Assembly (NCBI RefSeq): GCF_029893345.1
Contig: NZ_JARXVE010000001.1
Location: 620,001-684,000, forward strand
Reading direction: 5' to 3'
DNA from: Mycolicibacterium frederiksbergense
GTDB lineage: Bacteria; Actinomycetota; Actinomycetes; Mycobacteriales; Mycobacteriaceae
DNA: 64,000 nucleotides
Part shown: in pieces, positions 8,478 through 17,992 of the stretch
Layout of the letters: each line of letters begins with the position of its first letter
Position numbering within the stretch: position 1 is the stretch's first letter
Made by a program: the position numbers and the translations under genes
Notes under the pieces: model-generated
What the model was told of the DNA's origin: nothing
Database searches by the model: none
The model's input: the letters and a program-made list of their open reading frames with translations, nothing else

Positions 8478-9520
8478 GCCGTACCGACGCTTTCCAGGAT
8501 GGCCGCGGCCGTGGCAGGGTCTGTCACCAGCTGATTGAAGTAGCCACCGCGGGCGCCGGCGACGATCGAGTCGATCTTGTCCTTGCCGATCGCCACTGCG
8601 ATGGTCACCGGGACATGGCGCAGGAGTTCGAGTTCCACCGCAATGAGGCGGTCGCTGCCGTCGAACTCCACCGGGTCGCCAGAGCGGTCGTAAAACCTCG
8701 AGCACACGTCGCCGACCGCCGAGCGCAGCGAGCTCGACTCGGTCGGCACGAACTGCGGGATGTCCGAACGCATCAGCGGCGGGGCCCCCACGCCCATCAG
8801 CGCACATCGGGCACGCGGCCACAGGTTCAGCACCCGTTGAATACTCGGTTCGTTGAGCAGTGACGGATACAGATCAGATCCCGGTAGTGCCGGCGCGAAC
8901 AGGTAGTTGGGCCGGCCATTGACCCGGTTGGCGACCAGCCGGGTGATCTCGTTCGTCTGATACCACTCCTCGGGCTGGTCGTTTCCGCCGACGGTGGGGG
9001 CCACCAGGACGCCGGGCAGGTCGACCAGCTCGTATTGGGCGACCTCGTAGACCGTGCGGCCCGAGGACACCAGCAAAACGTCTCCCGGCAACAGGCCTGC
9101 CGCGGCCAGTGCCCGGCCGACAGCAGGTGCCAGGGCGGCGCCCATGGTGTCCAGGTGGGTGCGGCCCGGGCCCGGATTGGGCAGCGGGTGGCTGAGGAAG
9201 ACCGTGCTGAGGGCAAGGGCGCGGGTTAGCTGGGCGCTCAGGTCGCCCTGGCCGAGCTGTTCGGGTGGCACCACTTCGATTCGGACGATACCGCGTCGTT
9301 TCGCTTCGGCGAGTAGACGGCTTACCGTCGCGCGGCTGGTTCCCAGCTGTGTCGCCACTTCGGCCTGGGTGGCTTCCTCGGTGTAGTAGAGCTTTGCTGC
9401 TGCATACAGCAAAGAAGCGGTGAAATGGCCGGACTCGCCGTCCATCGGCTTACCGTCGTCACCGGATTCCGAGGCGCGTTGAGGGTACCGGGGCACGCCC
9501 ACGAGTATCGCACTGGACAT
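8474..9520 (-). CDS. SorC/DeoR-type sugar-binding transcriptional regulator of the tetritol island
   Basis: An N-terminal helix-turn-helix reads LYYTEEATQAEVATQLGTSRATVSRLLAEAKRRGIVRIEV. A SorC-type sugar-phosphate-binding domain follows, with LLVSSGRTVYEVAQYELVDLPGVLVAPTVGGNDQPEEWYQTNEI, GRPNYLFAPALP, MGVGAP and AIGKDKIDSIVAGARGGYFNQLVTDPATAAAIL. The likely start is ATG at 9520 (348 residues) or ATG at 9445. The upstream in-frame ATG at 9562 lies inside the operator palindrome and is rejected. The gene is divergent from eltD and translationally coupled to the SDR gene. The inducer is probably a tetrulose or its phosphate (inference). Confidence 0.88.
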   Translation of the reverse strand: MSSAILVGVPRYPQRASESGDDGKPMDGESGHFTASLLYAAAKLYYTEEATQAEVATQLGTSRATVSRLLAEAKRRGIVRIEVVPPEQLGQGDLSAQLTRALALSTVFLSHPLPNPGPGRTHLDTMGAALAPAVGRALAAAGLLPGDVLLVSSGRTVYEVAQYELVDLPGVLVAPTVGGNDQPEEWYQTNEITRLVANRVNGRPNYLFAPALPGSDLYPSLLNEPSIQRVLNLWPRARCALMGVGAPPLMRSDIPQFVPTESSSLRSAVGDVCSRFYDRSGDPVEFDGSDRLIAVELELLRHVPVTIAVAIGKDKIDSIVAGARGGYFNQLVTDPATAAAILESVGTA

Positions 9521-9541
9521 CCGTTCGCGGTCAATCATTCG

Positions 9542-9570
9542 CTGCACACATGTTCTGGACATATGTGCAG
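9542..9570. promoter_or_regulatory. Operator-like palindrome between the SorC regulator and eltD
   Basis: The arms CTGCACACATGT (9542-9553) and ACATATGTGCAG (9559-9570) form a 12-base inverted repeat with one mismatch around the spacer TCTGG. It is the only long palindrome in the divergent promoter region, 45 bases upstream of the eltD start and 22 bases upstream of the regulator start. This is the expected location for a site that controls both transcripts. Confidence 0.72.
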
Positions 9571-9614
9571 AGCTGGTTTAGCGTGATGCCACCCACAGCT
9601 CGAAAGGTGCGCGC

Positions 9615-10715
9615 ATGTCCGACCAAACGTCCGGTCAGATCCCGGAGAAGATGCAGGCAGTGGTCTGCCACGGCCCGCAGGATTACCGGCTCGAGGAAGT
9701 CGCGGTTCCGCAACGGGGTCCGGGTGAGGCGCTGGTCCGGGTCGAGGCCGTCGGCATCTGCGCCAGCGACCTGAAGTGCTACCACGGCGCGGCGAAATTC
9801 TGGGGTGACGACAACCGGCCGGCCTGGGCCGAGACCATGGTCATCCCCGGCCACGAATTCGTCGGCCGCGTCATCGAACTGGACGAGGAGGCGGCCGCCC
9901 GCTGGGGGATCGCCGTCGGCGACCGGGTGGTGTCCGAGCAGATCGTGCCGTGCTGGGAATGCCGGTTCTGTAAACGCGGGCAGTATCACATGTGTCAGCC
10001 TCATGACCTGTACGGATTCAAGCGGCGCACGCCGGGTGCTATGGCCAGTTACATGGTGTTTCCGGCAGAGGCTCTGGTGCACAAGGTCTCCGGCGACGTG
10101 GCGCCGGCGCACGCAGCGTTCGCCGAGCCGCTGTCGTGCTCGCTGCACGCCGTGGAGCGAGCGCAGATCACCTTCGAGGACACCGTTGTGGTCGCGGGCT
10201 GCGGGCCGATTGGCCTCGGCATGATCGCCGGTGCCAAGGCCAAGAACCCGATGCGCGTCATCGCTCTGGACATGGCCCCGGACAAGCTCAAGCTTGCCGA
10301 GCAGTGCGGCGCCGATCTGACCATCAACATCGCCGAACAGGATGCCGAGGCCATCGTCAAGGGCCTCACCGATGGGTACGGCGCCGACGTCTATCTCGAG
10401 GGGACCGGCCACACCTCAGCGGTTCCGCAGGGAATCAACCTGTTACGCAAACTCGGCCGCTACGTGGAGTACGGCGTCTTCGGCAGCGACGTCACCGTCG
10501 ACTGGAGCATCATCAGCGACGACAAGGAACTCGATGTGCTCGGCGCCCACCTCGGGCCGCACTGCTGGCCCGCCGCGATCAAGATGATCGAGTCCGGCGT
10601 GTTGCCCATGGACCAGATCTGCACCCACCAACTGCCGCTCACCGAGTTCCAGAAGGGCCTCGACCTGGTGGCCAGCGGCAAGGAATCGGTCAAGGTCTCC
10701 CTGATCCCGGCATAG
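9615..10715 (+). CDS. eltD: Zinc-dependent polyol dehydrogenase, probable erythritol/L-threitol dehydrogenase
   Basis: This is a 366-residue medium-chain dehydrogenase. The catalytic zinc ligands are Cys49 (GICASDLKCYHG) and His80-Glu81 (PGHEF). The structural zinc set is Cys113, Cys116, Cys119 and Cys127 (CWECRFCKRGQYHMC). The Rossmann motif is AGCGPIGLG. The whole sequence, including GVFGSDVTVDWSIISDDKELDVLGAHLGP, closely resembles M. smegmatis EltD as I recall it, which oxidises erythritol and L-threitol to the tetrulose with NAD. It leads the operon that continues into the ABC importer. The palindrome at 9542-9570 lies directly upstream. Confidence 0.9.
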   Translation: MSDQTSGQIPEKMQAVVCHGPQDYRLEEVAVPQRGPGEALVRVEAVGICASDLKCYHGAAKFWGDDNRPAWAETMVIPGHEFVGRVIELDEEAAARWGIAVGDRVVSEQIVPCWECRFCKRGQYHMCQPHDLYGFKRRTPGAMASYMVFPAEALVHKVSGDVAPAHAAFAEPLSCSLHAVERAQITFEDTVVVAGCGPIGLGMIAGAKAKNPMRVIALDMAPDKLKLAEQCGADLTINIAEQDAEAIVKGLTDGYGADVYLEGTGHTSAVPQGINLLRKLGRYVEYGVFGSDVTVDWSIISDDKELDVLGAHLGPHCWPAAIKMIESGVLPMDQICTHQLPLTEFQKGLDLVASGKESVKVSLIPA

Positions 10716-10728
10716 CGAGAGCACAGTG

Positions 10729-12159
10729 ATGAGGCGAGAATCTCAGCCCGCAATCCATCGGCAGCGGCTGTCGAGGCGGAACATGTTGGCCGCCATGGGC
10801 CTGGCCGGAGCCGCGGCGGTCAGCCTGCCGGTGCTGTCGGCCTGCGGCATCGGCGGACGCGGCGGCGCCCCCAACGGAGCGGCCGAGGTGACCGGAGGCT
10901 TCGACTGGCGTAAGGCATCCGGGGCCACCCTGAACATCCTGCAGACCCCGCATCCCTACCAGCTGTCCTATCAGCCGCTGCTCAAGGAGTTCACCGAACT
11001 CACCGGCATCAACGTCAATGTCGATCTGGTACCGGAGGCCGACTACTTCACCAAGCTGAACACCGAACTGGCCGGCGGCACCGGTAAGCATGACGCGTTC
11101 ATGCTCGGCGCCTACTTCATCTGGCAGTACGGCCCACCCGGATGGGTCGAGGACCTCAACCCGTGGCTGCAGAACACCTCGGCCACAGCGGCGGAGTACG
11201 ACTTCGAGGACATCTTCGAGGGTCTGCGCACCTCCACCCGCTGGGACTTCACCCTCGGCAATCCCCTGGGTAGCGGTGGCCAGTGGGCCATTCCGTGGGG
11301 TTTCGAGAACAACGTGGTGGCCTACAACAAGGCCTACTTCGACCGTCGCGGAATTCGGTTGCCCGACAACTTCGACGACTTCATCCAGCTGGCAGTCGAT
11401 CTCACCGACCGCTCGGCCAATCGCTACGGCATCGCCACCCGAGGGTCGAAATCCTGGGCCACCATCCACCCGGGCTTCATGACCCAGTACGTCCGGGAAG
11501 GAGCTGTCGACTACACCTTCGACGGCGCCGACCTGGTTGCCGAGATGGACAGTGACAAGGCGGTGGACTTCACCCGCAAGTGGATCGAGATGCAGCACAA
11601 GGCCGGTCCGACATCGTGGACCACCTACGACTATCCCAATGCCACCGGGGATCTCGGTGACGGTAAGGCCATGATGGTCTACGACGCCGACAGCGCCACC
11701 TATCCCAAGAACAAGCCCGGCGCCAGCGCCGAGGCGGGCAACCTCGGTTGGTACCCCGGTCCGGCCGGCCCGGACGGTAACTACAAGACCAACCTGTGGA
11801 CCTGGAGCTGGGCCATGAACGCCAACTCCCGCAACAAGTTACCGGCTTGGTTGTTCATCCAGTGGGCCACCGGCAAGGAGTCGATGAACAAGGCCGTGGA
11901 GGGCGGCATCTACGCCGACCCGGTGCGGAAATCGGTGTTCGACACCACCTTCAAGCGGGTTGCGGCCGACCAGCCCGGCTATCTGGAGACCTTCGAGACC
12001 GTGATCGGGTCCTCGAAGATCCAGTTCACCCCGCAGAAGAAGTTCTTCGACACCACCAAGGACTGGGCGGTGGCATTGCAGGACATCTACGGCGGAGACG
12101 ACGCGGCATCCCGGCTGCGCAGCCTGGCCAAGACCAACACTTCCAAGGTCAACCTGTAG
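10729..12159 (+). CDS. Tat-type lipoprotein, polyol-binding protein of an ABC importer
   Basis: The 476-residue protein opens with a twin-arginine signal (LSRRNMLAAMGLAGAAAV) that ends in the lipobox LSAC with Cys39. It should therefore be exported folded and anchored as a lipoprotein. The mature part is a family 1 solute-binding protein, with LNILQTPHPYQLSYQPLLKEFTELTGINVNVDLVPEADYFTKLNTELAGGTGKHDAFML and WAIPWGFENNVVAYNKAYF. ATG at 10729 is preferred; an adjacent GTG at 10726 adds one residue. In M. smegmatis the equivalent binding protein was found to be stabilised by D-threitol. It lies 13 bases after eltD and precedes the two permease genes. Confidence 0.9.
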   Translation: MRRESQPAIHRQRLSRRNMLAAMGLAGAAAVSLPVLSACGIGGRGGAPNGAAEVTGGFDWRKASGATLNILQTPHPYQLSYQPLLKEFTELTGINVNVDLVPEADYFTKLNTELAGGTGKHDAFMLGAYFIWQYGPPGWVEDLNPWLQNTSATAAEYDFEDIFEGLRTSTRWDFTLGNPLGSGGQWAIPWGFENNVVAYNKAYFDRRGIRLPDNFDDFIQLAVDLTDRSANRYGIATRGSKSWATIHPGFMTQYVREGAVDYTFDGADLVAEMDSDKAVDFTRKWIEMQHKAGPTSWTTYDYPNATGDLGDGKAMMVYDADSATYPKNKPGASAEAGNLGWYPGPAGPDGNYKTNLWTWSWAMNANSRNKLPAWLFIQWATGKESMNKAVEGGIYADPVRKSVFDTTFKRVAADQPGYLETFETVIGSSKIQFTPQKKFFDTTKDWAVALQDIYGGDDAASRLRSLAKTNTSKVNL

Positions 12160-12170
12160 GAGCCAGCGAT

Positions 12171-13127
12171 ATGACAATGCAGACATCCGAGGCTCCGCAA
12201 ACCGCCACCGAGCCCACCGGGGAACGCTCGGCCCGCCGACTGCCGGAGATCCCGACCTGGCGACGCAAACTACGTCCGTATCTGTTGTCGATCCCCGCCC
12301 TGGTGATCGTCATCGGCATTCTCTACCCGTTCGTGGTGGGTGCCTACTACGCCTTCTTGAATTACGCGGCGGTCAACCCCAATCCACACTTCGTCTGGTT
12401 CGAGAACTTCACCTCCGTGCTGGGGGACCGGATCTTCTGGCAGAGCGTCAAGGTCACGGCGATCTTCGCGGTGCTGGCCACCGCGATCGAAACGGTCGTC
12501 GGTGTCGGCCTGGCGCTGCTGCTCAACCGCTCCTCGTTGATCGGCAAGATGTTCGAGAAAGTGCTGATCTTGCCGTTGATGATCGCCCCGGTCATTGCCG
12601 GCGTGATCTGGAAGCTGATGTTCAACCCGCAGTTCGGCATCCTCAATCACGTTCTCGGGTTGGGCAACACCTTCGACTGGCTGTCCTCGACCAATGCGTT
12701 GTGGTCGGTGATCCTGGTCGATCTGTGGATCTTCACCCCGTTCGTGGCAATCCTGGTGCTGGCCGGAATCCGGTCGCTGCCCAAGGAACCGTTCGAAGCG
12801 TCCGAAGTCGACGGCGCCAACTGGTTCTACATGTTCCGCAAGCTGATGCTGCCGATGCTGTGGCCCTACATCCTGGTCGCGGTGATCTTCCGGTTCATGG
12901 ACAACCTGAAGGTTTTCGACCACATCTACGTGCTCACCGCAGGCGGTCCCGGTGTCGCCACCCGCACGCTGCAGATCGGGGCCTTCGAAGACTCCATCAT
13001 CAACCTCGACTACTCCCGTGGCAGCACCTACATGCTGCTGCTCTGGATCATCGTGTTCATCACCGCGCGCTACCTGGTCAGCGTGCTGGGCAAGGCGCAG
13101 CGTCGTGCTGCCGGAGCGGAGTCCTAG
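12171..13127 (+). CDS. Sugar/polyol ABC transporter permease 1 (MalF-like)
   Basis: The 318-residue protein has a short cytosolic N-terminus (WRRKLRPYLL) and about six membrane segments starting at residue 40. The EAA loop reads EPFEASEVDGANWFYMFRKLMLPMLWPYI, the contact site for the ATPase subunits. ATG at 12171 is chosen because a TAGGAG ribosome site precedes it and the upstream frame only extends into the binding-protein gene. It pairs with the permease that starts 3 bases after its stop. Confidence 0.93.
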   Translation: MTMQTSEAPQTATEPTGERSARRLPEIPTWRRKLRPYLLSIPALVIVIGILYPFVVGAYYAFLNYAAVNPNPHFVWFENFTSVLGDRIFWQSVKVTAIFAVLATAIETVVGVGLALLLNRSSLIGKMFEKVLILPLMIAPVIAGVIWKLMFNPQFGILNHVLGLGNTFDWLSSTNALWSVILVDLWIFTPFVAILVLAGIRSLPKEPFEASEVDGANWFYMFRKLMLPMLWPYILVAVIFRFMDNLKVFDHIYVLTAGGPGVATRTLQIGAFEDSIINLDYSRGSTYMLLLWIIVFITARYLVSVLGKAQRRAAGAES

Positions 13128-13129
13128 GA

Positions 13130-14023
13130 ATGCCATCGGTCATGGCTCGTTTTTCGCGCAGATCCGAGTTGCTTCCCGGCCAGAAACGCTGGTCGATCGG
13201 GGCAGTGGCCGCCGATGCCGGCCTGGTGTTCTGGTTCGTGTTCTCGCTGTTCCCGATCTTCTGGATGCTGATGCTGGCCCTGAAGAGCGCCGAAGAGCAG
13301 ACCACCACCTACTTCTCCTTCAGTCCCACCTGGTCAAATTTCGCAACGGTGTTGTCCGACAAGGGCACCCAGATGACCAGCGTCGACTTCAAGGCGTCGC
13401 TGCTGACCAGCCTGCTCAACTGCGGCGGGGCGGTGATCGTATCGCTGGTCATCGGTATTCCCGCCGCCTACGCCGCAGGACGCTGGCAGTACAAGGGCTC
13501 CAACGACCTGATGTTCCAGATGCTGTCGTTCCGGTTCGCTCCCGAGCTGATGGTGATCGTCCCGCTGTTCGTGATCTACAACCAGATCGGGCTGTTCGAC
13601 ACCAAGGTCGGGATGATCTGGGTGCTGCAGCTCGTCACCATGCCGTTGGTGGTGTGGATCCTGCGGTCCTACTTCCAGGATCTGCCAGCGGATCTCGAAC
13701 AAGCCGCGCTGCTCGACGGCTACACCCGGCGGCGAGCCTTCGTCATGGTGGCACTGCCGATCGTGCGTCCCGGTATCGCGGCTGCCGCGCTGCTGGCCTT
13801 CATTTTCGCGTGGAACAACTACGTCTTTCCGTTGATTCTGGCCGACAGCAATGCCGGCACGGTGACCGTCGCGATCACCAAGTTCCTCGGTGGCGGGGGA
13901 CAGGCGTACTACAACCTGACCGCCGCAGCCGCCATCATCGCCGCGCTACCTCCGCTGATCCTGGCCTTGACCATTCAGCGCTATCTGGTCCGTGGCCTGT
14001 CGTTCGGGGCGGTGAAAGCCTGA
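13130..14023 (+). CDS. Sugar/polyol ABC transporter permease 2 (MalG-like)
   Basis: The 297-residue protein has six predicted membrane segments. The EAA loop is DLPADLEQAALLDGYTRRRAFVMVALPIVRPGIAAAALLAFIFAWNNYVFPLIL, typical of MalG-type permeases. The start at 13130 has a GGAG about 9 bases upstream; a second ATG at 13142 is possible. The stop overlaps the start of the first ATPase gene (TGATG). Confidence 0.93.
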   Translation: MPSVMARFSRRSELLPGQKRWSIGAVAADAGLVFWFVFSLFPIFWMLMLALKSAEEQTTTYFSFSPTWSNFATVLSDKGTQMTSVDFKASLLTSLLNCGGAVIVSLVIGIPAAYAAGRWQYKGSNDLMFQMLSFRFAPELMVIVPLFVIYNQIGLFDTKVGMIWVLQLVTMPLVVWILRSYFQDLPADLEQAALLDGYTRRRAFVMVALPIVRPGIAAAALLAFIFAWNNYVFPLILADSNAGTVTVAITKFLGGGGQAYYNLTAAAAIIAALPPLILALTIQRYLVRGLSFGAVKA

Positions 14024-15135
14024 TGGCCACCATATCCATTGCCGGCGTGCACAAATCGTTCGGCAAGAAGAAAGCGGTCAACAACCTGTCCGTGGACATC
14101 GCCGACGGTGAGTTCTTCGTGATCCTCGGGCCCAGCGGCGCAGGCAAGACCACCACCCTCAAATCGGTGGCAGGCCTGGTCGATATCGACGCCGGGGCGG
14201 TGCACATCGGTGGCACCGACGTCACCCGGGTCGAGCCGTATCACCGCAACGTCGCAATGGCCTTCGAAAGCTATGCGCTGTATCCGCAGAAGACCGTCGC
14301 GGAAAACCTGGCTTCCCCCTTGAAGTCCGGCCGCAATGGGCGCTACACCGAGGCGCAACGGGCCGAACGCATCGACCAGGTCACCAGTACCCTGGGCATC
14401 AATCACCTGCAGAAGAGGTTCCCGCGGGAGCTCTCCAACGGCCAACGCCAGCGCGTCGCGCTGGGCCGCGTGCTGGTGCGTCCCGCCGACGTCTATCTGC
14501 TCGACGAGCCACTGAGTCACCTGGACGCCAAGCTGCGGGCCGCGATGCGCGCCGAACTCAAGCAACTCGGCGCAATGAGTAACACCACCACGATCTACGT
14601 CACCCACGACTACCAGGAAGCCCTGGCGCTGGGTGACCGCATCGCGGTGATGCGCGAGGGCGCCCTGGTCCAGATCGGCACACCCGAGCAGATCTGGCGC
14701 ACACCCGCGGACACCTTCGTCGCCAAGGCGCTGGGCCAGCCGGAGATCAACCTGCTCGACGGGGTGGTCGATGACGGCCGGATCCGGCTGGGCGACGGAT
14801 CATTCGACGTCGCGGTGCCGGCCGGTGTGCCCTGCCACCGCGGTGACCGAGTCCGGGTCGGCCTGCGGCCGTGCGATATTCACGTCGATGACACCGGATC
14901 GCTGCGTGGCCGGGTGTTACTGGCCGAACGGCTCGGCCGCAATGTGGAACTGACCGTCAACATCGGCGGCACTCAACTGATCGTTCTCACCTCGGGGCGG
15001 GAGAAAGTCGACGAGGCGGCTGACGTGTCGATGGCGATCGACACGGCCGACATCCACGTCTTTGCCGCCGGATCCGGTGACACACCGAGATTAGGTGGCA
15101 GCGCAAGCGATTCGGCATTGGAGGCAGCACAATGA
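14023..15135 (+). CDS. Sugar/polyol ABC transporter ATP-binding subunit 1 (MalK/UgpC-like)
   Basis: The 370-residue MalK-type ATPase has Walker A GPSGAGKTT (36-44), signature LSNGQRQRVALGR, Walker B VYLLDEPLSHLDAKLR and switch His in VTHDYQEAL, then a C-terminal TOBE-type regulatory domain. The Q-loop residue is unusual: the motif reads AMAFESYALYP, with Glu82 where MalK has Gln. The same change is present in the second ATPase, so it is not a random error. The two probably form a heterodimer. The gene starts inside the permease stop codon and ends overlapping the next ATPase by 4 bases. Confidence 0.93.
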   Translation: MATISIAGVHKSFGKKKAVNNLSVDIADGEFFVILGPSGAGKTTTLKSVAGLVDIDAGAVHIGGTDVTRVEPYHRNVAMAFESYALYPQKTVAENLASPLKSGRNGRYTEAQRAERIDQVTSTLGINHLQKRFPRELSNGQRQRVALGRVLVRPADVYLLDEPLSHLDAKLRAAMRAELKQLGAMSNTTTIYVTHDYQEALALGDRIAVMREGALVQIGTPEQIWRTPADTFVAKALGQPEINLLDGVVDDGRIRLGDGSFDVAVPAGVPCHRGDRVRVGLRPCDIHVDDTGSLRGRVLLAERLGRNVELTVNIGGTQLIVLTSGREKVDEAADVSMAIDTADIHVFAAGSGDTPRLGGSASDSALEAAQ

Positions 15136-16253
15136 CACCCGCCCTGAGCGCACCCGCGACGGCGCAGAGTCTCACGCTGACCAAACTGGTGAAGACCTAC
15201 TCCGCACGGGGCCGGGACAGCTTTCAGGCCGTCAAGGGCATCGACATGGCCATCGAGCCGGGCGAACTGGTCGCACTGCTGGGCCCGTCGGGGTGCGGCA
15301 AGACCACGACATTGCGGATGATCGCCGGCCTGGAAACGGTGACCAGTGGATCGATCCGGATCGGCGAGCGTGAGGTCTCCCAGCTGCCCGCCGCCAAACG
15401 CGGCATCGGCGTCGGTTTCGAGAGCTACGCGCTCTATCCGCCGATGTCGGTCCGGGACAACCTGCTGTACGGGCTCAAGGCCCGCAAGGTCAAGGGCGCC
15501 GAGCGGATGGTGGACGCCATCAGCCAGCGGCTGGAGATGCAGGACATGCTCGATCTGCGACCCGCCGGGCTGTCCAGTGGACAGAAGCAACGCGTCGCGC
15601 TGGCCCGCGCATTGGTGCGCAACCCACCGGTGCTGCTGCTTGACGAGCCGCTGAGTCACCTGGACGCCTCGGCCCGCCAGCGGGTCCGCCGTGAACTCAA
15701 GGTGCTGCAACGCGAATTCGGCTACACCACCATCGTCGTGACCCACGATCAGGTCGAGGCGCTGTCACTGGCCGACCGGTTGGCGGTGATGGATGCCGGG
15801 GTGGTGCAACAGTTCGGCACGCCTGACGAGGTGTTCGACGATCCGGCCAACTTGTTCGTCGCCCAGTTCGTCGGGGAACCGCAGATCAACGTGCTGGACG
15901 GCGTAGTGCGGGTCGACGGCGAGCAGATCCGGGTCGAGATCGGTTCGGGCACAGGGACGCTGGCTACCACCGCGACCGGAGTGGCCGACGGCACCCGTGT
16001 CACGGTGGGCATCCGTCCGCAGGACTGCGCGCTGCGCCCTGAGGGCACACCGGGCGTCAAGGCCACGGTGGCCTACTTCGAGCATCTCCTCGAGTTCGGA
16101 CTGGCGACCAGCACGGTTGCCGGCGTCCAGGAGGGCATCGTGGTGCAGACCCCGGCGACCGAGAGTTACCAGACCGAGCAGGAGGTCGTGGTGACGGCCG
16201 CGGCCGAGCGGGTGTATCTGTTCGACATCGACTCCGGGGAGCGGTTGCGATGA
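15132..16253 (+). CDS. Sugar/polyol ABC transporter ATP-binding subunit 2 (MalK/UgpC-like)
   Basis: The 373-residue protein has Walker [10 protein letters not shown] (51-59), signature LSSGQKQRVALAR, Walker B VLLLDEPLSHLDASAR and VTHDQVEAL. The Q-loop reads GVGFESYALYP, with Glu97 in place of Gln. The C-terminal TOBE region includes VGIRPQDCALRPEG. Its presence next to a distinct paralogue means the importer likely uses two different ATPases rather than a MalK homodimer. ATG at 15132 overlaps the previous stop (ATGA), and its own stop overlaps the kinase start in the same way. Confidence 0.93.
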   Translation: MTPALSAPATAQSLTLTKLVKTYSARGRDSFQAVKGIDMAIEPGELVALLGPSGCGKTTTLRMIAGLETVTSGSIRIGEREVSQLPAAKRGIGVGFESYALYPPMSVRDNLLYGLKARKVKGAERMVDAISQRLEMQDMLDLRPAGLSSGQKQRVALARALVRNPPVLLLDEPLSHLDASARQRVRRELKVLQREFGYTTIVVTHDQVEALSLADRLAVMDAGVVQQFGTPDEVFDDPANLFVAQFVGEPQINVLDGVVRVDGEQIRVEIGSGTGTLATTATGVADGTRVTVGIRPQDCALRPEGTPGVKATVAYFEHLLEFGLATSTVAGVQEGIVVQTPATESYQTEQEVVVTAAAERVYLFDIDSGERLR

Positions 16254-17992
16254 CCAAGTTGTTCAACGATCCGGCCCGGTTCACCGAGGACATGCTGGTC
16301 GGATTTCTCGACGCCAACTCCCGCTACGTCAGCGGGGTCGCCGGTGGCGTGGTGCGGGCCCACCGCACCCGACCCGGCAAGGTGGCCGTCGTGATCGGTG
16401 GTGGCTCCGGGCACTACCCGGCGTTCTGTGGAACCGTCGGCCCGGGCTTCGCCGACGGGGCGGTGGTCGGCAACATCTTCACCTCGCCTTCAGCTGAGGA
16501 GGCGGCATCGGTGGCCCGTGCCGCGCACAGCGACGCCGGGGTGCTGCTGACCACCGGCAACTACGCCGGTGACGTGATGAACTTCGGGCTGGCCGTCACC
16601 CAGTTGCGCAGCGAGGGCATCGACGCGCACTACTTCGCCGTGACCGACGACATCGCCAGCGCCGAACCTGGGCAGGAAGCCAAGAGGCGCGGGATCGCAG
16701 GCGATTTCACGGTGTTCAAGTGCGCCAGCGCAGCGGCCGAGGAGGGCTTGGACCTGGCCGGCGTCGTGCGGGTGGCCGAGGCCGCCAACGCCGCGACGCG
16801 CACACTCGGCGTGGCCTTCGACGGCTGCACACTGCCGGGTGCCGATCACCCGCTGTTCACCGTGCCCGTCGGGCACATGGGGCTGGGCCTGGGTATCCAC
16901 GGTGAGCCCGGCGTCGCCGACGAGGCCATGCCCACCGCCGCCGAACTGGCCGCCACGCTGGTCGGCGGTGTGCTGGGGGACCGCCCGGATGCGCGCGAGA
17001 AGCGAATCGCAGTGATCCTCAACGGACTCGGCCGAACCAAGTATGAGGAGCTGTTCGTTGTATGGGGTGATGTCTCGCGGCTGCTGCGCGAGCGTGGCTA
17101 CACCGTGGTCGAACCCGAGGTCGGTGAGCTGGTCACCAGCCTGGACATGGCGGGCTGCTCACTGACCGTGATGTGGCTCGATGAGGAGCTGGAGCGGTAC
17201 TGGACCGCGCCCACGGACACTCCGGCGTACCGGAAGGGCGCTGCCCAGCCTGCCGCGGAGGGCGAGCTGCGTCACCCGGACGGATCGGAATCAAGCACCA
17301 CGGCAATAGATCTCGCGAGCCTTGCCGACGACGCCGGGCGCACCGGCGGCCGCCTCGCGTCGCGCGCCCTCGATGCGATGGCAGCGATGCTGGTCGACGC
17401 CGAGGACGAGCTCGGCCGTATCGACGCCGTCGCCGGGGACGGAGACCACGGGCGCGGCATGGTCAAGGGGTCGGTTGCCGCCAGGGACGCCGCGGCCACC
17501 GCGGTCAGTGCCGGCGCCGGGCAGGGATCCGTGCTGACCGCCGCTGGAAAAGCCTGGGCCGCCAAGGCCGGTGGCACCTCCGGCGTGCTGTGGGGTGCCC
17601 TGCTCACCGCGTTGGGCGCCCGATTGGGCGATACCGGCCATCCGCCCGGCGGCGATATCGCCGCGGGGATGCGCGATGGCTACGACGCCTTGATCCGGCT
17701 GGGTGGCGCCGCCCCGGGCGACAAGACCATGCTCGACGCATTGCTGCCCTTCGTCGAGGAACTGGAACAGCGGGTGACCGACAGCCAGGACTGGCATGAA
17801 GCCTGGCGCGTGGCTGCCGACATCTCGGCCGAGGCGGCCCACGCCACAGCGGATCTGCGCCCGAAGGTCGGCCGGGCACGACCGCTGGCCGAACGCAGTC
17901 TGGGAACCCCTGATGCGGGTGCGACCTCGCTGGCTCGTTGTGCGCAGACCGTCGCCGACTGCTTGACCCTCGCCGCTCAAGGAGACAACTGA
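16250..17992 (+). CDS. derK: Fused DhaK-DhaL ketose kinase, probable D-erythrulose 4-kinase
   Basis: The 580-residue protein has a DhaK domain (about 1-330) fused to a DhaL domain (about 355-575). DhaK active-site residues can be placed: His55 ([10 protein letters not shown]), Asp108 (NYAGDVMNF) and the substrate-binding His217 (GLGIHGEPG). DhaL carries the Mg-ADP motif GDGDHGRGM and [21 protein letters not shown]. It uses ATP directly, unlike PTS-dependent DhaKLM. The sequence closely resembles M. smegmatis DerK as I recall it, which makes D-erythrulose 4-phosphate. It is translationally coupled to both neighbours. Confidence 0.9.
   Translation: MTKLFNDPARFTEDMLVGFLDANSRYVSGVAGGVVRAHRTRPGKVAVVIGGGSGHYPAFCGTVGPGFADGAVVGNIFTSPSAEEAASVARAAHSDAGVLLTTGNYAGDVMNFGLAVTQLRSEGIDAHYFAVTDDIASAEPGQEAKRRGIAGDFTVFKCASAAAEEGLDLAGVVRVAEAANAATRTLGVAFDGCTLPGADHPLFTVPVGHMGLGLGIHGEPGVADEAMPTAAELAATLVGGVLGDRPDAREKRIAVILNGLGRTKYEELFVVWGDVSRLLRERGYTVVEPEVGELVTSLDMAGCSLTVMWLDEELERYWTAPTDTPAYRKGAAQPAAEGELRHPDGSESSTTAIDLASLADDAGRTGGRLASRALDAMAAMLVDAEDELGRIDAVAGDGDHGRGMVKGSVAARDAAATAVSAGAGQGSVLTAAGKAWAAKAGGTSGVLWGALLTALGARLGDTGHPPGGDIAAGMRDGYDALIRLGGAAPGDKTMLDALLPFVEELEQRVTDSQDWHEAWRVAADISAEAAHATADLRPKVGRARPLAERSLGTPDAGATSLARCAQTVADCLTLAAQGDN

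Noticed and set aside
7689..8822. 377-residue version of the SDR gene
   Set aside because: The first 115 residues run inside the regulator gene and lack similarity. GTG 8477 gives a normal SDR with the cofactor motif at residue 22 and a 4-base overlap.
12952..14022. Long in-frame extension upstream of the first polyol ATPase, giving a 727-residue reading frame
   Set aside because: The extension lies over both permease genes in another frame and has no protein-family similarity. The ATPase starts at 14023 with a normal N-terminus.
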